Made by a program: the position numbers and the translations under genes. Positions 6,021 through 15,280 of a DNA stretch of 64,000 nucleotides are shown in pieces. Numbering within the stretch: the first letter of the stretch is position 1; every line of letters begins with the position of its first letter. The DNA is taken from the NCBI RefSeq assembly GCF_014637725.1, contig NZ_BMFC01000004.1, positions 1 through 64,000 on the forward strand, in the 5' to 3' direction. The DNA is from Marivita lacus. GTDB taxonomy: Bacteria; Pseudomonadota; Alphaproteobacteria; Rhodobacterales; Rhodobacteraceae. The notes below the pieces were generated by a model. That model was not told the DNA's origin and searched no databases. It was given only the letters and a program-made list of their open reading frames with translations.

Positions 6021-8368
6021 GATGTCGGCTCCTCGGAAGATTCATTCCCGGCCCGCGCACCGGGCAGCGCTTCGGGGTTGCGCAGCCAGATGTCACGCTG
6101 AGCAAAGGGAATCTCGATCCCCTCCTTGCGGAACGCCTCGGTGATCTGGTGGTTCACCTCTGTCCGCACCACAAGGATCTTGGTCACGTCCCGAAGGATC
6201 ATCCGCACGTCGAATTCCAGCGAATCCGCGCCGAACCCCTTGAAATGCACAAAAGGTTCCGGGTTCATCAGCACCATGTCGTGGTTGCGGGCGATCTTGA
6301 ACAGGATGTCCTCGACCTTGCGGGTGTCGCTGCCATAGGCGACGCCGACATCCACCACCAGACGACCCAGAGTGTTGCCGCGCGTGTAGTTCGTCACGGA
6401 ATTGGACACCAGATCGGCATTCGGCACGATCACCTCGGTCCGGTCAAAGGTCTCGATCCGGGTCGAGCGCACGGAGATGTCGCGCACCGTGCCGTGCTGG
6501 CCATTCACCTCGATCCAGTCTCCCTCGGAAATCGGACGTTCGATCAGCAGGATGATCCCCGACACGAAATTCTGCACGATGTTCTGCAGGCCGAAACCGA
6601 TCCCGACCGACAGCGCACCGGCAACAAAGGCCAGCGCGGTGAGGTCGATGCCCGCCGCGGTGATCGCGACGATGGCCGCCAGGAAGATGCCAAGATAGCC
6701 GGTGCCCGACACGATGGCGGTCTGCCCGCCCTTGTCGAGCCGCGTCTTGGGCAGGACCGACCCGCGCAAACCGCCCTGCAACAGCCGGGTCAGGACGTAA
6801 CCGATGACAAAGACAAAGGCGAAGGTCAGGAAATCGGTGGGCGAAATCCGCGTCTCGCCAAACGAGAACCCCGCCTGGAACCGCGCCCAAAGCTCGGTCA
6901 GGTCGGCCACCCGCGCGCCCCAGATCAGCGCCAGCACCGGCAGCGCCGCAACCGTCAGCACGCTGCCCGAGATGACCGGCAACAGGCTCTGGTTTTCGTC
7001 CAGCGGCGTACCGGTGAAGAGATGGTAGAGATCGCGCATCAGGCGCTGCAGCATCAACAGCAGCGCAAACAGACCGAGCGTCAAAATGGTCGGAAAGATC
7101 AGCGCTTCGGCAATGTTGAAATAGCCGACCCCCGACAGGATCGGCCCCGCGATACCGACCAGCATCGCACCCTGCCCCGCCAGCCGTGCAAGGCGGGACG
7201 GGAAGGTCAGCTGCTGGCTTTCCTCGGCGCCGTCCTCGCTCGTGACCCCCTCGGGCCCGGTGCGGCGCAGGATTTGGCCCAACCGGAACAGGATCAACCC
7301 GCAGAGCAGGTGGATGACGAACCCAAGCACCGCATGTGTCTCGTCCGCCCATTCACCGATCTCGGTGAGATAGGTGAACATCGCATTCAGCGCGAGCAGC
7401 CAGGACAGGGAATTGACGTAGTACCGCGCTTCGGTGCGGCGCTGTTGCGACAGCAGGATGGTGTTGATCTCGTCATCGCTCGAAAAGGTCTCGACGGCCA
7501 ACCAGCGCGCCAGCAGCACGACGAACAGCATGTAAGGCAGCACGAAGATGATCTGGGTGCCACGCGTCCCGACCAGACCGCTCATGGTGATCGCCAGCAC
7601 GAACAGGAACAGCCCTATCGTGGGCACGGCCAGACGCAACAGCGCCAGAAGCGTGCTCCAGACGCCGGTGCCCCTGCGGGTACGCGAACGCAGCCAGGCT
7701 CCCAGACGGTCGATCAGCTTGGGCGCACGGAACACCAGAAGCATCGAGAACGCGATGATCCCGAGGATCACCGGCAATTGGTCGAACACTTTCTCACGCA
7801 CCGACTCGTCGGCCCAGTTGGTCCTCACCTCGCGGGCAATGTCGCGGAACGGAGAAATGACACTGGTGATCGCCGGCCCCCACAAACGCGGATCCAACGG
7901 CCCCGGGTCGCGTTCCAAAAGGCGTTCCGTCTCGCGCGAGCGGATGACCTCGTCGATGGAGGCGATCAGGCCGTTGGCGCGGTTATACGCCTCTTCGGCC
8001 CGCATCAGCGGCGCCTGGAGCTGGCTGATCTGGTCCCGCAGGTCCTGCCTGCGCTGCGCGATTTCCTCGGGTTCGGACCCCTCCTCTGGCGGCGGCCCCA
8101 AGGCATCAAGCTGGGATTGCAAGGTTCCCAGCCTCGGGTCTCCGGCGTTCTGCTGGCTCAGCAGCCGGTCGCGATACCCCGACAGGTCCGAACGCAGTTC
8201 CTCGAGGGTCTCGGTGGGTACATCACCTGTTTCTAGGGCAGCTTCGGCGCGGGAGGCAACGTCGCTCCACGCGTCGTAGTCGATTTGCGTCGATTGCGCC
8301 CAGACAGACGCCGACGCCAGCAGAACCAGAAGCGTTGCCGCCCGCAGCGCTGCCAGAAGCCGGGTCAT
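6017..8368 (-). CDS. DUF3772/MscS-family mechanosensitive channel
   Basis: The product is 783 residues from the ATG at 8368, which overlaps the cysK stop by 4 bases and is followed by a signal peptide (LLAALRAATLLVLLASASVWAQ). A periplasmic helical DUF3772 region (about 30-160) precedes roughly ten membrane helices. The MscS core is clear: pore helix GALSVGIGFGLQNIVQNFVSG, the RPISEGDWIEVNGQHGTVRDI beta domain, and IVPNADLVSNSVTNYTR. The C-terminal cytoplasmic part ends near IPFAQRDIWLRN. It should release solutes on hypo-osmotic shock. A longer upstream start would lack the signal peptide. Confidence 0.93.
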   Translation of the reverse strand: MTRLLAALRAATLLVLLASASVWAQSTQIDYDAWSDVASRAEAALETGDVPTETLEELRSDLSGYRDRLLSQQNAGDPRLGTLQSQLDALGPPPEEGSEPEEIAQRRQDLRDQISQLQAPLMRAEEAYNRANGLIASIDEVIRSRETERLLERDPGPLDPRLWGPAITSVISPFRDIAREVRTNWADESVREKVFDQLPVILGIIAFSMLLVFRAPKLIDRLGAWLRSRTRRGTGVWSTLLALLRLAVPTIGLFLFVLAITMSGLVGTRGTQIIFVLPYMLFVVLLARWLAVETFSSDDEINTILLSQQRRTEARYYVNSLSWLLALNAMFTYLTEIGEWADETHAVLGFVIHLLCGLILFRLGQILRRTGPEGVTSEDGAEESQQLTFPSRLARLAGQGAMLVGIAGPILSGVGYFNIAEALIFPTILTLGLFALLLMLQRLMRDLYHLFTGTPLDENQSLLPVISGSVLTVAALPVLALIWGARVADLTELWARFQAGFSFGETRISPTDFLTFAFVFVIGYVLTRLLQGGLRGSVLPKTRLDKGGQTAIVSGTGYLGIFLAAIVAITAAGIDLTALAFVAGALSVGIGFGLQNIVQNFVSGIILLIERPISEGDWIEVNGQHGTVRDISVRSTRIETFDRTEVIVPNADLVSNSVTNYTRGNTLGRLVVDVGVAYGSDTRKVEDILFKIARNHDMVLMNPEPFVHFKGFGADSLEFDVRMILRDVTKILVVRTEVNHQITEAFRKEGIEIPFAQRDIWLRNPEALPGARAGNESSEEPTS

Positions 8369-9399
8369 GATTCCTCGAAGACGGTCGGAATATCCAGAGG
8401 AGCGGCCTGCATCCAATCGGGCACGGGCAAGCCTTTTTCACGCAGGAAGTCGGGATTGAACAGCTTGGACTGGTAGCGCGTGCCATAGTCACACAGGATC
8501 GTCACGATGGTGTGGCCCGGCCCCAGATCGCGCGCCATGCGCATCGCACCGGCGATGTTGATGCCGGACGATCCGCCAAGGCACAGACCTTCCTCGGCCA
8601 GCAGGTCGAACACAATGGGCAGCGCCTCGTCATCGGGGATCTGGTAGGCGAAATCCGGTGTGAACCCTTCGAGATTCGCCGTGATCCGCCCCTGCCCGAT
8701 CCCTTCGGTGATCGACCCGCCCTCGGACTTGAATTCGCCGGTGGTATAGTACGAATAAAGCGCCGCTCCCATCGGATCGGCCAGACCGATCTTGACACCC
8801 TTGGGCTGAAGCACCTCTGCCACACCCGCAATCGTGCCACCCGACCCCACGGCGCAGACAAACCCGTCCACCTTGCCATCGGTCTGGCTCCAGATCTCGG
8901 GACCGGTGGTTTCGATATGCGCCTGCCGGTTGGCGACATTGTCGAACTGGTTGGCCCAGATCACACCCTCGTTGCTGCGCCGCGCCATTTCTTCGGCCAG
9001 ACGGCCGGAATAGCGCACGTAGTTGTTGGGGTTCTTGTAGGGTGCCGCAGGCACTTCGACCAGTTCGGCCCCCGCCAGCCGCAGCATGTCCTTCTTTTCC
9101 TGGCTCTGCGTCTCGGGGATGACGATCACCGTCTTGAACCCCATCGACGCGCCCACCAGCGCAAGCCCGATGCCGGTATTTCCCGCCGTGCCCTCGACGA
9201 TGGTGCCGCCCGGTTTCAGCAAGCCTTTTTCGATCGCATCCCTGATGATGAAAAGCGCCGCGCGATCCTTGACCGACTGGCCGGGATTCAGGAACTCCGC
9301 CTTGCCGAGGATGGTGCATCCCGTCAGGTCGCTGGCCTTGCGCAGCTTGATCAAAGGAGTGTTGCCGACTGCCTCGGCCAGTTCGCCCGCAAAACGCAT
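8365..9399 (-). CDS. cysK: Cysteine synthase A (O-acetylserine sulfhydrylase)
   Basis: This 344-residue PLP enzyme makes cysteine from O-acetylserine and sulfide. The PLP lysine lies in FLNPGQSVKDRAA, the substrate loop is EGTAGNTG (EPTSGNTG in classical CysK), the phosphate-binding loop is GSGGTIAG, and GGSSGINIAGA follows. It is a little longer than typical CysK. It lies 53 bases after trgB. In Rhodobacter sphaeroides trgA, trgB and cysK together contribute to high tellurite resistance, and the same order is present here. Confidence 0.95.
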   Translation of the reverse strand: MRFAGELAEAVGNTPLIKLRKASDLTGCTILGKAEFLNPGQSVKDRAALFIIRDAIEKGLLKPGGTIVEGTAGNTGIGLALVGASMGFKTVIVIPETQSQEKKDMLRLAGAELVEVPAAPYKNPNNYVRYSGRLAEEMARRSNEGVIWANQFDNVANRQAHIETTGPEIWSQTDGKVDGFVCAVGSGGTIAGVAEVLQPKGVKIGLADPMGAALYSYYTTGEFKSEGGSITEGIGQGRITANLEGFTPDFAYQIPDDEALPIVFDLLAEEGLCLGGSSGINIAGAMRMARDLGPGHTIVTILCDYGTRYQSKLFNPDFLREKGLPVPDWMQAAPLDIPTVFEES

Positions 9400-9452
9400 G
9401 ATGCCCCCGTCAGATGTGTTTGGTCAGGGTGTAAGACCGCTGGCCGAGGAAC

Positions 9453-10589
9453 TCAAGCCGAGGCGCGCAATCTGCCGCGTTCCGCTGCCAGCCAGTACAG
9501 CATCATCACCAGCGGCCCCGCATTGATCTCGCCGCTCCGGACCAACCCCATCGCCGCGTCGAAGGGCATGACATGGCTGCGGATATCCTCGTGTTCCGAT
9601 GCCAGACCGCCGCTTGACGCAGTGAATTCGGAAAGGTCGACAACGCCCAGGAAACAATGAAAAAACTCGGTCGAATATCCGGGCGATGCATAAACCCGCA
9701 CCATTGGCTCCAGTGCGCCCAGCCGCAATCCGCTTTCCTCCATCGCCTCGCGCCGCGCAGTGTCGGCGGGCTCCTCGCCCGCATCGACCAGACCGGCGAT
9801 GGGCTCGAACACCCAGGGCTGCGGATCATCGCGCCACAGCGGACCGAACCGCAGCTGTTCGACGAGGAGGATTTGATCGCTTGCCGGATCATAAGGCAGC
9901 ACCAACGCGGCATCGAACGCCAGGAACGCCTCACGCATCACGCGCGGGCTGCGGGTGCCGTCGAACCGCTGATGGTCGAACCGAAACTCCGCCAGTTCGA
10001 AAAACCCGCGATACCCTTCGGCGCGCTCGTGCAGGGTCACATCCCCGGCGGTGTTCTTGTGTCGCCGCGTGGTCGGGCCGGGATTTGCCCGCGCGATCAT
10101 CCGCGACCAGTGCCGTGCCATCAGGAACGGACGCAGGCTGGCCGCTGTTTCCGCGTCATACCGTGCCCGGCGCGCCATCACATCGCGCGCGGCACCCACG
10201 GCCATTTCACCCCAGCCGCGCACCCAGTCGCCCAGCACCCACTCCGCGCCTCGGGTCTGATCATGCGACATCGGATAAAAACAAAGCGCCGTAGTCTCGG
10301 TGCCAGACTCAACAACCGTCACTTCGCTCAGATGATAGGAAAATGCGCCTTCGTAATATCTTAGGCGATCTTCTTCATCTTCTGTCACAGCTTCGAGGAT
10401 CACTCCGGGCGCGGTGTGACCCGGTGCTTTCTCGATCATCGGATAGGGTTGATCCTTGACCCAGGACACGCGGTGATCTGGCAAAACCGCCGGGTTCAAC
10501 CGTTCGGACAGCGCATTCGGCCCGACACCCAGCACGGCTTCCAGCACGGGAACGTGGCACAGCGTGCCGTAGAAGAACAGGTCAGACAA
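9453..10589 (-). CDS. trgB: TrgB: gamma-glutamylcyclotransferase-like domain fused to Nudix hydrolase
   Basis: This 378-residue protein has two domains. The N-terminal AIG2/gamma-glutamylcyclotransferase-like domain (about 1-140) starts with LFFYGTLCHVPVLEAVLG and contains YYEGAFSYHL. The Nudix domain (about 190-375) carries the box GLVDAGEEPADTARREAMEESGL and a YASPGYSTEFFH segment typical of ADP-ribose pyrophosphatases. It should hydrolyse ADP-ribose or a similar nucleoside diphosphate. The name comes from the tellurite-resistance locus of Rhodobacter sphaeroides, with trgA 6 bases upstream and cysK downstream supporting it. Biochemical links to tellurite are not established from sequence. 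Confidence 0.9.
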   Translation of the reverse strand: MSDLFFYGTLCHVPVLEAVLGVGPNALSERLNPAVLPDHRVSWVKDQPYPMIEKAPGHTAPGVILEAVTEDEEDRLRYYEGAFSYHLSEVTVVESGTETTALCFYPMSHDQTRGAEWVLGDWVRGWGEMAVGAARDVMARRARYDAETAASLRPFLMARHWSRMIARANPGPTTRRHKNTAGDVTLHERAEGYRGFFELAEFRFDHQRFDGTRSPRVMREAFLAFDAALVLPYDPASDQILLVEQLRFGPLWRDDPQPWVFEPIAGLVDAGEEPADTARREAMEESGLRLGALEPMVRVYASPGYSTEFFHCFLGVVDLSEFTASSGGLASEHEDIRSHVMPFDAAMGLVRSGEINAGPLVMMLYWLAAERGRLRASA

Positions 10590-10595
10590 ACCGCT

Positions 10596-11036
10596 CTATT
10601 TCCAGCGCCGCGCCGCGTATTCCGAAAAATACCCCGTAAGCAGCGCTCCGACCAGGAAGGTCGAGATCATCATGGGGTTCATCAGCAGCGCGCCGTATTC
10701 GATGCCGATCTCGAAAATCGCCGAGAACGCCTCGACCGGGCCGTCAAACCGGCGCTTCATCGACTGGTCGAACATCTCGAGGCTGGCATGGACGAACACA
10801 CACCAGAAGATCAGCGCCGCCACCCCGGTCAATCCGTTTGCAATCGCGTCCCGAGTGCCCCGCCCAGCCCGCGTGCCCACCACGATCCAGCCGACACATG
10901 CTCCGATTATGGCGTTGTATATGGAGAAATTACCGAAATACGTGCTGACCGGAAGCAGCGTCTTCACCAGTTCCGACGCCAGATATCCCAAAGCGGCCAG
11001 ACACAGAGCAGCGATGGCTTTGGCGGCGGTTGGCAT
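10596..11036 (-). CDS. trgA: TrgA family membrane protein
   Basis: The product is 146 residues with four predicted membrane helices (about 6-25, 39-54, 69-90 and 120-140) and a charged loop before the last helix (SMKRRFDGPVEAFSAIFE). It matches TrgA by size, topology and position directly ahead of trgB. Its start directly abuts the cfa stop and 6 bases separate it from trgB, so the genes are probably co-transcribed. TrgA is linked to tellurite resistance in Rhodobacter; its molecular role is unknown. Confidence 0.88.
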   Translation of the reverse strand: MPTAAKAIAALCLAALGYLASELVKTLLPVSTYFGNFSIYNAIIGACVGWIVVGTRAGRGTRDAIANGLTGVAALIFWCVFVHASLEMFDQSMKRRFDGPVEAFSAIFEIGIEYGALLMNPMMISTFLVGALLTGYFSEYAARRWK

Positions 11037-12245
11037 TCAGCTGGGTCTCGTAATTGTGATCTGGGTCACATCACAGTTTCCGCTACGAAAGGTCGCCGCG
11101 CAAGAGGTGAGATAAAAATTCCACATTCTGCGAAACCGGTCGTCAAAGCCCATGGCTGACACCTGATCCCATTTCTCGTTGAACGTGTCGTGCCAGCGCC
11201 GCAGCGTCTGGCTGTAGCTTTCACCGAACTCGATGGACTGCGCGACCTTGAGACCCGCCGCCTCGATTTCCTGTCGCAGCACGGCGGGGCTGGGCAGCAT
11301 GCCGCCGGGGAAGATATATTTCTGAATGAAATCAACGCCGCGATTGTAAATCTCCCAGCGCGATTCCTCGACGGTGATGATCTGGAGCGTCGCGTGCTTG
11401 CCCGGCTTGAGGCAGTTCTTCACCGACTTGAAATAGGTCGGCCAATAGCGCTGACCAACCGCCTCGAACATCTCGATCGACGCGATGCCGTCATACTGAC
11501 CGGTTTCATCCCGGTAATCCTGCAGCTTGAAGGTCACACGATCCGACAAACCTGCCTTGGCAATCCGCGCCACCGCGTAATTGTACTGCTGTTCGCTGAT
11601 CGTCAGCCCGGTGACCATCAGCCCCCGCTCCTTGGCGGCATATTCCGCAAACCCGCCCCAGCCACAGCCGATCTCCAGCACGTGATCGCCGGGCTGCGCA
11701 CCCATCTGGTCGACCATGCTCTTGTACTTGGCGATCTGCGCCCTTTCGGTGCTCTCCTGCCCGGTCTCGAACATGGCCGAGGAATAGGTCATCGTGTCAT
11801 CCAGCCAAAGCGCGTAGAAATCATTGCCCAGATCGTAATGGTGGCTGATGTTCCGCTTGGCCTGACGCTTGGAGTTCGACTGCATCCAGAACCGGAGCAA
11901 TTCGTACCAGCGCACGAACTTTATGGCCGGAAAGCTGTCATAGACATCGTTGTTTTCACCATGCACGAAATCCATGAAGGCCTGAAGATCGGGCGTGCTC
12001 CACCAGCCTTCGAGATAGGCATCGCTGAACCCCAGATCGCCGTCCCGGATCAGTCGGGCAAAAAGGTCATGGTTGTGCACATGCACTTCGGCCACCGGAC
12101 CCGGCTCTTTGCCCTCGGCGCGAAAATGCCGCCCGTCGGGCAGGATGAAATCCACACGGCCCTTCCGCAACTTGTCTGCCATCGCGAAGACCTGCGCAAA
12201 ATAGCGCGGCAGATCGGGTTGATTGTCGGTCGAGGTCAGGATCAT
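11037..12245 (-). CDS. cfa: Cyclopropane-fatty-acyl-phospholipid synthase
   Basis: This 402-residue SAM-dependent enzyme adds a methylene across unsaturated acyl chains of membrane phospholipids. The methyltransferase fold starts with HHYDLGNDFYALWLDDTMTYS, followed by the SAM loop VLEIGCGWGGFAEYAA, the GLTISEQQY motif, EMFEAVG, and the QKYIFPGGMLPS segment. The C-terminus has the usual RMWNFYLTSCAATFR. The length fits the family. It heads the minus-strand run and abuts trgA directly, which links membrane lipid modification with the trg and cysK genes. Confidence 0.95.
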   Translation of the reverse strand: MILTSTDNQPDLPRYFAQVFAMADKLRKGRVDFILPDGRHFRAEGKEPGPVAEVHVHNHDLFARLIRDGDLGFSDAYLEGWWSTPDLQAFMDFVHGENNDVYDSFPAIKFVRWYELLRFWMQSNSKRQAKRNISHHYDLGNDFYALWLDDTMTYSSAMFETGQESTERAQIAKYKSMVDQMGAQPGDHVLEIGCGWGGFAEYAAKERGLMVTGLTISEQQYNYAVARIAKAGLSDRVTFKLQDYRDETGQYDGIASIEMFEAVGQRYWPTYFKSVKNCLKPGKHATLQIITVEESRWEIYNRGVDFIQKYIFPGGMLPSPAVLRQEIEAAGLKVAQSIEFGESYSQTLRRWHDTFNEKWDQVSAMGFDDRFRRMWNFYLTSCAATFRSGNCDVTQITITRPS

Positions 12246-12421
12246 TCAGGTCTTCCGCTGTCTAAGTTGGTCTTACTGGCCATAGGCTTACTGGGCAGGC
12301 AATTCGTTATCCCAAGGTAGTCCCACCCGGACAAAGACAAGATATACCGAACGTTAAGTAACGGATTTTGCTCGTAATGCGATAAATTTATCCGACAGCG
12401 CCTGCGGCGGCAAACCCCTTC

Positions 12422-13837
12422 TCAGAAATCGCGGTTCTCGTAGGCCGACAAGGCCCGCTTGCGTCCTTCGTCCGGCCCGACCACCGGATCGGGATAGGTG
12501 TCGCCCGCTGACAGACCCCAGGAGCGGGGGATCGCGTCGAAATAAGACAGCGCATCTTTGTGCGGATCGCTGTATTCCTCGGCGATCCAGCGGCTCACAT
12601 AGTCGCGGTCCTTGTCGAACTTGTCGAGCTGCGTCACCGGGTTGAACACCCGGAAATAGGGCGTCGCATCCGGCCCCGACCCCGCCGACCATTGCCAGCC
12701 CATCGCGTTCGATGCCGGATCCCAGTCGATCAGGCAGTGATCGAACCAATCCATCCCGATTTTCCAGTGACACATCAGATGCTTGGTCAGGTAGCTGGCC
12801 ACGATCATGCGCCCGCGATTGTGCATCCGACCGGTCACATACATCTCGCGCATCGCCGCATCGACAAACCGAATACCGGTGCGCCCCTGTTTCCAAGCCG
12901 TGACCTCGGCGCTGTCCGCGTCCTCGTTCCACGGAAACGCGTCCCAGTCCTCGCGCCAGTTGCTGCTCAGGATGCGCGGCGTGTGCCACATCAGGTGATA
13001 GGCGAACTCGCGCCAGACCAGTTCCTTGAGAAACGTTTCCGCCCCCGGTTTGCCATCCTGCATCGCCCGCTGTCCCGCGTGCCAGCATTGCGCCGGGCTG
13101 ATCTCTCCCAACGACAGGTTTTCCGACAGGTTCGACGTGCCGTCGACTCCCGGAATGTCCCGCGTGCGGTCATAGTCAGCCACCTTGGTCGCCATGAACG
13201 CACCCAACCGCGTTTGCGCGGCCTGCTCACCAAGCTGCACAAACGGCCGCACCACGTCCGCGCCCCGGTCCATCGCCATCGCCAGATCCCAATCCGCAAG
13301 CGCCTCGCTGTCGGGCCAGTGATCCGGCGCAGGCAGGGAGGACGGCGCCGACAAAGGCACTGGCACATCGCGGTCGCGCACCGATTTCCAGAACGGCGTG
13401 TAGACCTTGTAATATTCCCCCTGCTTGGTCTCGACCGTCCAGGGCTCGAACATCAGGTGCCCGGCAAAGCTTTTGGCCTCGATCCCCTGCTCCTTCAGCG
13501 CCGCCTTCACGTCACTGTCGCGCGCCACAGACGCCGGATCATAAGCCCGCTGCCAATAGACCGCACCGGCACCCGTTTCCCTGACCAGCGCCGGGATCAC
13601 GTCGCGCGCATCGCCCGAGCGCAGGATCAACCGGCTGCCCTTGGCCTCCAGCGCCTCGGCATAGGTCTCCAGCCCCAGCCCCAGGCGCCATTTGGGGGCC
13701 GCGCCAAGCCCCTCCACAGATGCGTCGCGCAGGACGACAGGGATCACCGGACCGCCACGCTCCACCGCCGCCACCAGGGCCGCATGATCGCTCAACCGCA
13801 GATCCCTGCGAATCCACACCAGTGTCGGAGATGTCAT
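12422..13837 (-). CDS. phrB: Deoxyribodipyrimidine photolyase (CPD photolyase class I)
   Basis: This 471-residue light-driven DNA repair enzyme has an N-terminal antenna-binding alpha/beta domain (about 1-130, starting TLVWIRRDLRLSDHAALV). A linker leads to the FAD-binding helical domain with TSNLSENLSLGEISP, ELVWREFAYHLMWH, GRTGIRFVDAAMREM and the strongly conserved RMIVASYLTKHL, WQWSAGSGPDATPYFRVFNP. These are the signature segments of the photolyase/cryptochrome family. It repairs cyclobutane pyrimidine dimers. It stands alone with about 130-180 bases on either side. Confidence 0.96.
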   Translation of the reverse strand: MTSPTLVWIRRDLRLSDHAALVAAVERGGPVIPVVLRDASVEGLGAAPKWRLGLGLETYAEALEAKGSRLILRSGDARDVIPALVRETGAGAVYWQRAYDPASVARDSDVKAALKEQGIEAKSFAGHLMFEPWTVETKQGEYYKVYTPFWKSVRDRDVPVPLSAPSSLPAPDHWPDSEALADWDLAMAMDRGADVVRPFVQLGEQAAQTRLGAFMATKVADYDRTRDIPGVDGTSNLSENLSLGEISPAQCWHAGQRAMQDGKPGAETFLKELVWREFAYHLMWHTPRILSSNWREDWDAFPWNEDADSAEVTAWKQGRTGIRFVDAAMREMYVTGRMHNRGRMIVASYLTKHLMCHWKIGMDWFDHCLIDWDPASNAMGWQWSAGSGPDATPYFRVFNPVTQLDKFDKDRDYVSRWIAEEYSDPHKDALSYFDAIPRSWGLSAGDTYPDPVVGPDEGRKRALSAYENRDF

Positions 13838-13964
13838 TGCCTTGCCCTTTTCATGTTTCCGCGCGACCTAGCAGCACCACGGCAAAGGTCAAACGACCCT
13901 GCCGCAGTCTCCGGTTCGCAGATAGTTTGGGTGGGTCCGCCGCAAGCAGACAGGAGCAGCACCC

Positions 13965-15164
13965 CTACAACACAGCGTCCAGCGCCTCGATCACCTTGGT
14001 CACCTCGGCCTCGGTCGTGTAATGCACGAAACTCAGGCGCAACACGCCCTTGTCCATGTCCACGCCCATCGCCTCAAGCGCGCGCACCGCGTAGAAATCG
14101 CCGCCGCCGCACATGATCCCGTGCTGCGCCATCTCTGCCGCGACCTCTTCACCGGGCCGGTTCAGCGCCAGCGCCACGGTGGGCGCGCGCGAAGAGGCCT
14201 CGGAGGGGCCGATGAGCCGCACCGAATTGCGGTCCTTCACCGCGTCCAGCAGCGGCTGCAACAGCGCCACCTCATGGTCGCGCATCACGTCATGCATGTC
14301 CCGCGCCGACACCCCGTGATGTGCGCCCAGCGCTTCCATGTAGTCGACCATGCCCGCACAGGCCGCGATCTGCGCATGATCCGGTCCCGCAGGCGTGAAC
14401 CGCTTGTAGAGCGCGCCTGCGTTGAAATAATGCCCCTGGTTCGGCAGGATCTGCCCCAGTGTCCGGCGGATCACCATGATCCCCTGATGCGGACCGTAGG
14501 TCTTGTAGCTTGAAAACAGGTAAACATCCGGCCCCAGATCACCGACATTGACAAAGCCATGCGGCGCATAGCTGACCCCATCGACACAGACGAACGCCCC
14601 CGCCGCATGGCACAGCGCCGTGATCTCAAGCACCGGGTTGATCTCGCCCACCACGTTGGAACAATGCGGGAAACACACCAGCCGCACGCTGTCATCCAGA
14701 AGGTTTTCCAGATCGGCGATGTCCAGATGCCCGGTGTCGCGGTTCACCTTCCATTCCCGAACTTCGATCCCCTTGTTGACCAGATGCCGCCACGGCCCGG
14801 TATTGGCTTCGTGATCCTGGTTGGTCACGATGATCGCTTCACCCGGCTGCAGGTATTGCCGGAAGGCCTGCGCCAGAACATAGGTATTCTGCGTCGTGGA
14901 GGGCCCGAAACTGACCTCGTCGGTCTCGACCCCCAGCAATGCTGCCAGCCGCGACCGCGCCTCGTCCATCTCGTCTCCGCCCAGTTGTGACGCCTCATAG
15001 GGCGCATAGGGCTGCACCTTGCGGGTCCGGTAGAATCGCGTCAGCCGGTCGATCACCTGCCCACAGGCAAAAGATCCGCCTGCGTTCTCGAAAAACGCCT
15101 GTCCCTGCAACGAGGGCTCCGAAAATGCGGGGAAGTTTGAACGAACGAAGTCGATATCGAGCAT
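13965..15164 (-). CDS. Class V aminotransferase / cysteine desulfurase-like enzyme
   Basis: This 399-residue PLP enzyme uses the ATG at 15164. The fold-type I, class V features are ENAGGSF near 25, the GPSTTQNTYVLAQAF helix, NQDHEANTGPW, and the lysine loop YLFSSYKTYGPHQGIM carrying the predicted PLP lysine. The C-terminal domain ends RLSFVHYTTEAEVTKVIEALDAVL, as in SufS-like and isopenicillin-N-epimerase-like proteins. The exact substrate cannot be told. It follows the BCCT gene on the same strand, but a terminator lies between them, so it is probably a separate transcript. Confidence 0.85.
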   Translation of the reverse strand: MLDIDFVRSNFPAFSEPSLQGQAFFENAGGSFACGQVIDRLTRFYRTRKVQPYAPYEASQLGGDEMDEARSRLAALLGVETDEVSFGPSTTQNTYVLAQAFRQYLQPGEAIIVTNQDHEANTGPWRHLVNKGIEVREWKVNRDTGHLDIADLENLLDDSVRLVCFPHCSNVVGEINPVLEITALCHAAGAFVCVDGVSYAPHGFVNVGDLGPDVYLFSSYKTYGPHQGIMVIRRTLGQILPNQGHYFNAGALYKRFTPAGPDHAQIAACAGMVDYMEALGAHHGVSARDMHDVMRDHEVALLQPLLDAVKDRNSVRLIGPSEASSRAPTVALALNRPGEEVAAEMAQHGIMCGGGDFYAVRALEAMGVDMDKGVLRLSFVHYTTEAEVTKVIEALDAVL

Positions 15165-15229
15165 GGTCTTTTTATTCCTTGAGGACACAGCACCAACGCG
15201 GGCCAGAAGATACGGGTGACATGGCACAG

Positions 15230-15258
15230 GAAAACCGCCCCGAACGGTGCCGGGGCGG
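15230..15258 (-). terminator. Rho-independent terminator after BCCT transporter gene
   Basis: CCGCCCCG (15235-15242) pairs with CGGGGCGG (15251-15258) around an 8-base loop. On the minus strand the stem is followed by TTTT. It separates the BCCT transcript from the downstream aminotransferase. Confidence 0.8.
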
Positions 15259-15280
15259 AGTATAGCGCAAAAAGCGCGGA

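Noticed and set aside
6149-8236. Long open frame (about 695 codons) on the plus strand opposite the MscS-type gene
   Set aside because: It is antisense to a clear channel gene, has no domain, and is full of His/Arg/Gln as expected from the complement of GC-rich coding DNA.
12560-14116. Long plus-strand frame opposite the photolyase gene
   Set aside because: Antisense shadow of a certain gene, with biased Arg/His/Pro composition.
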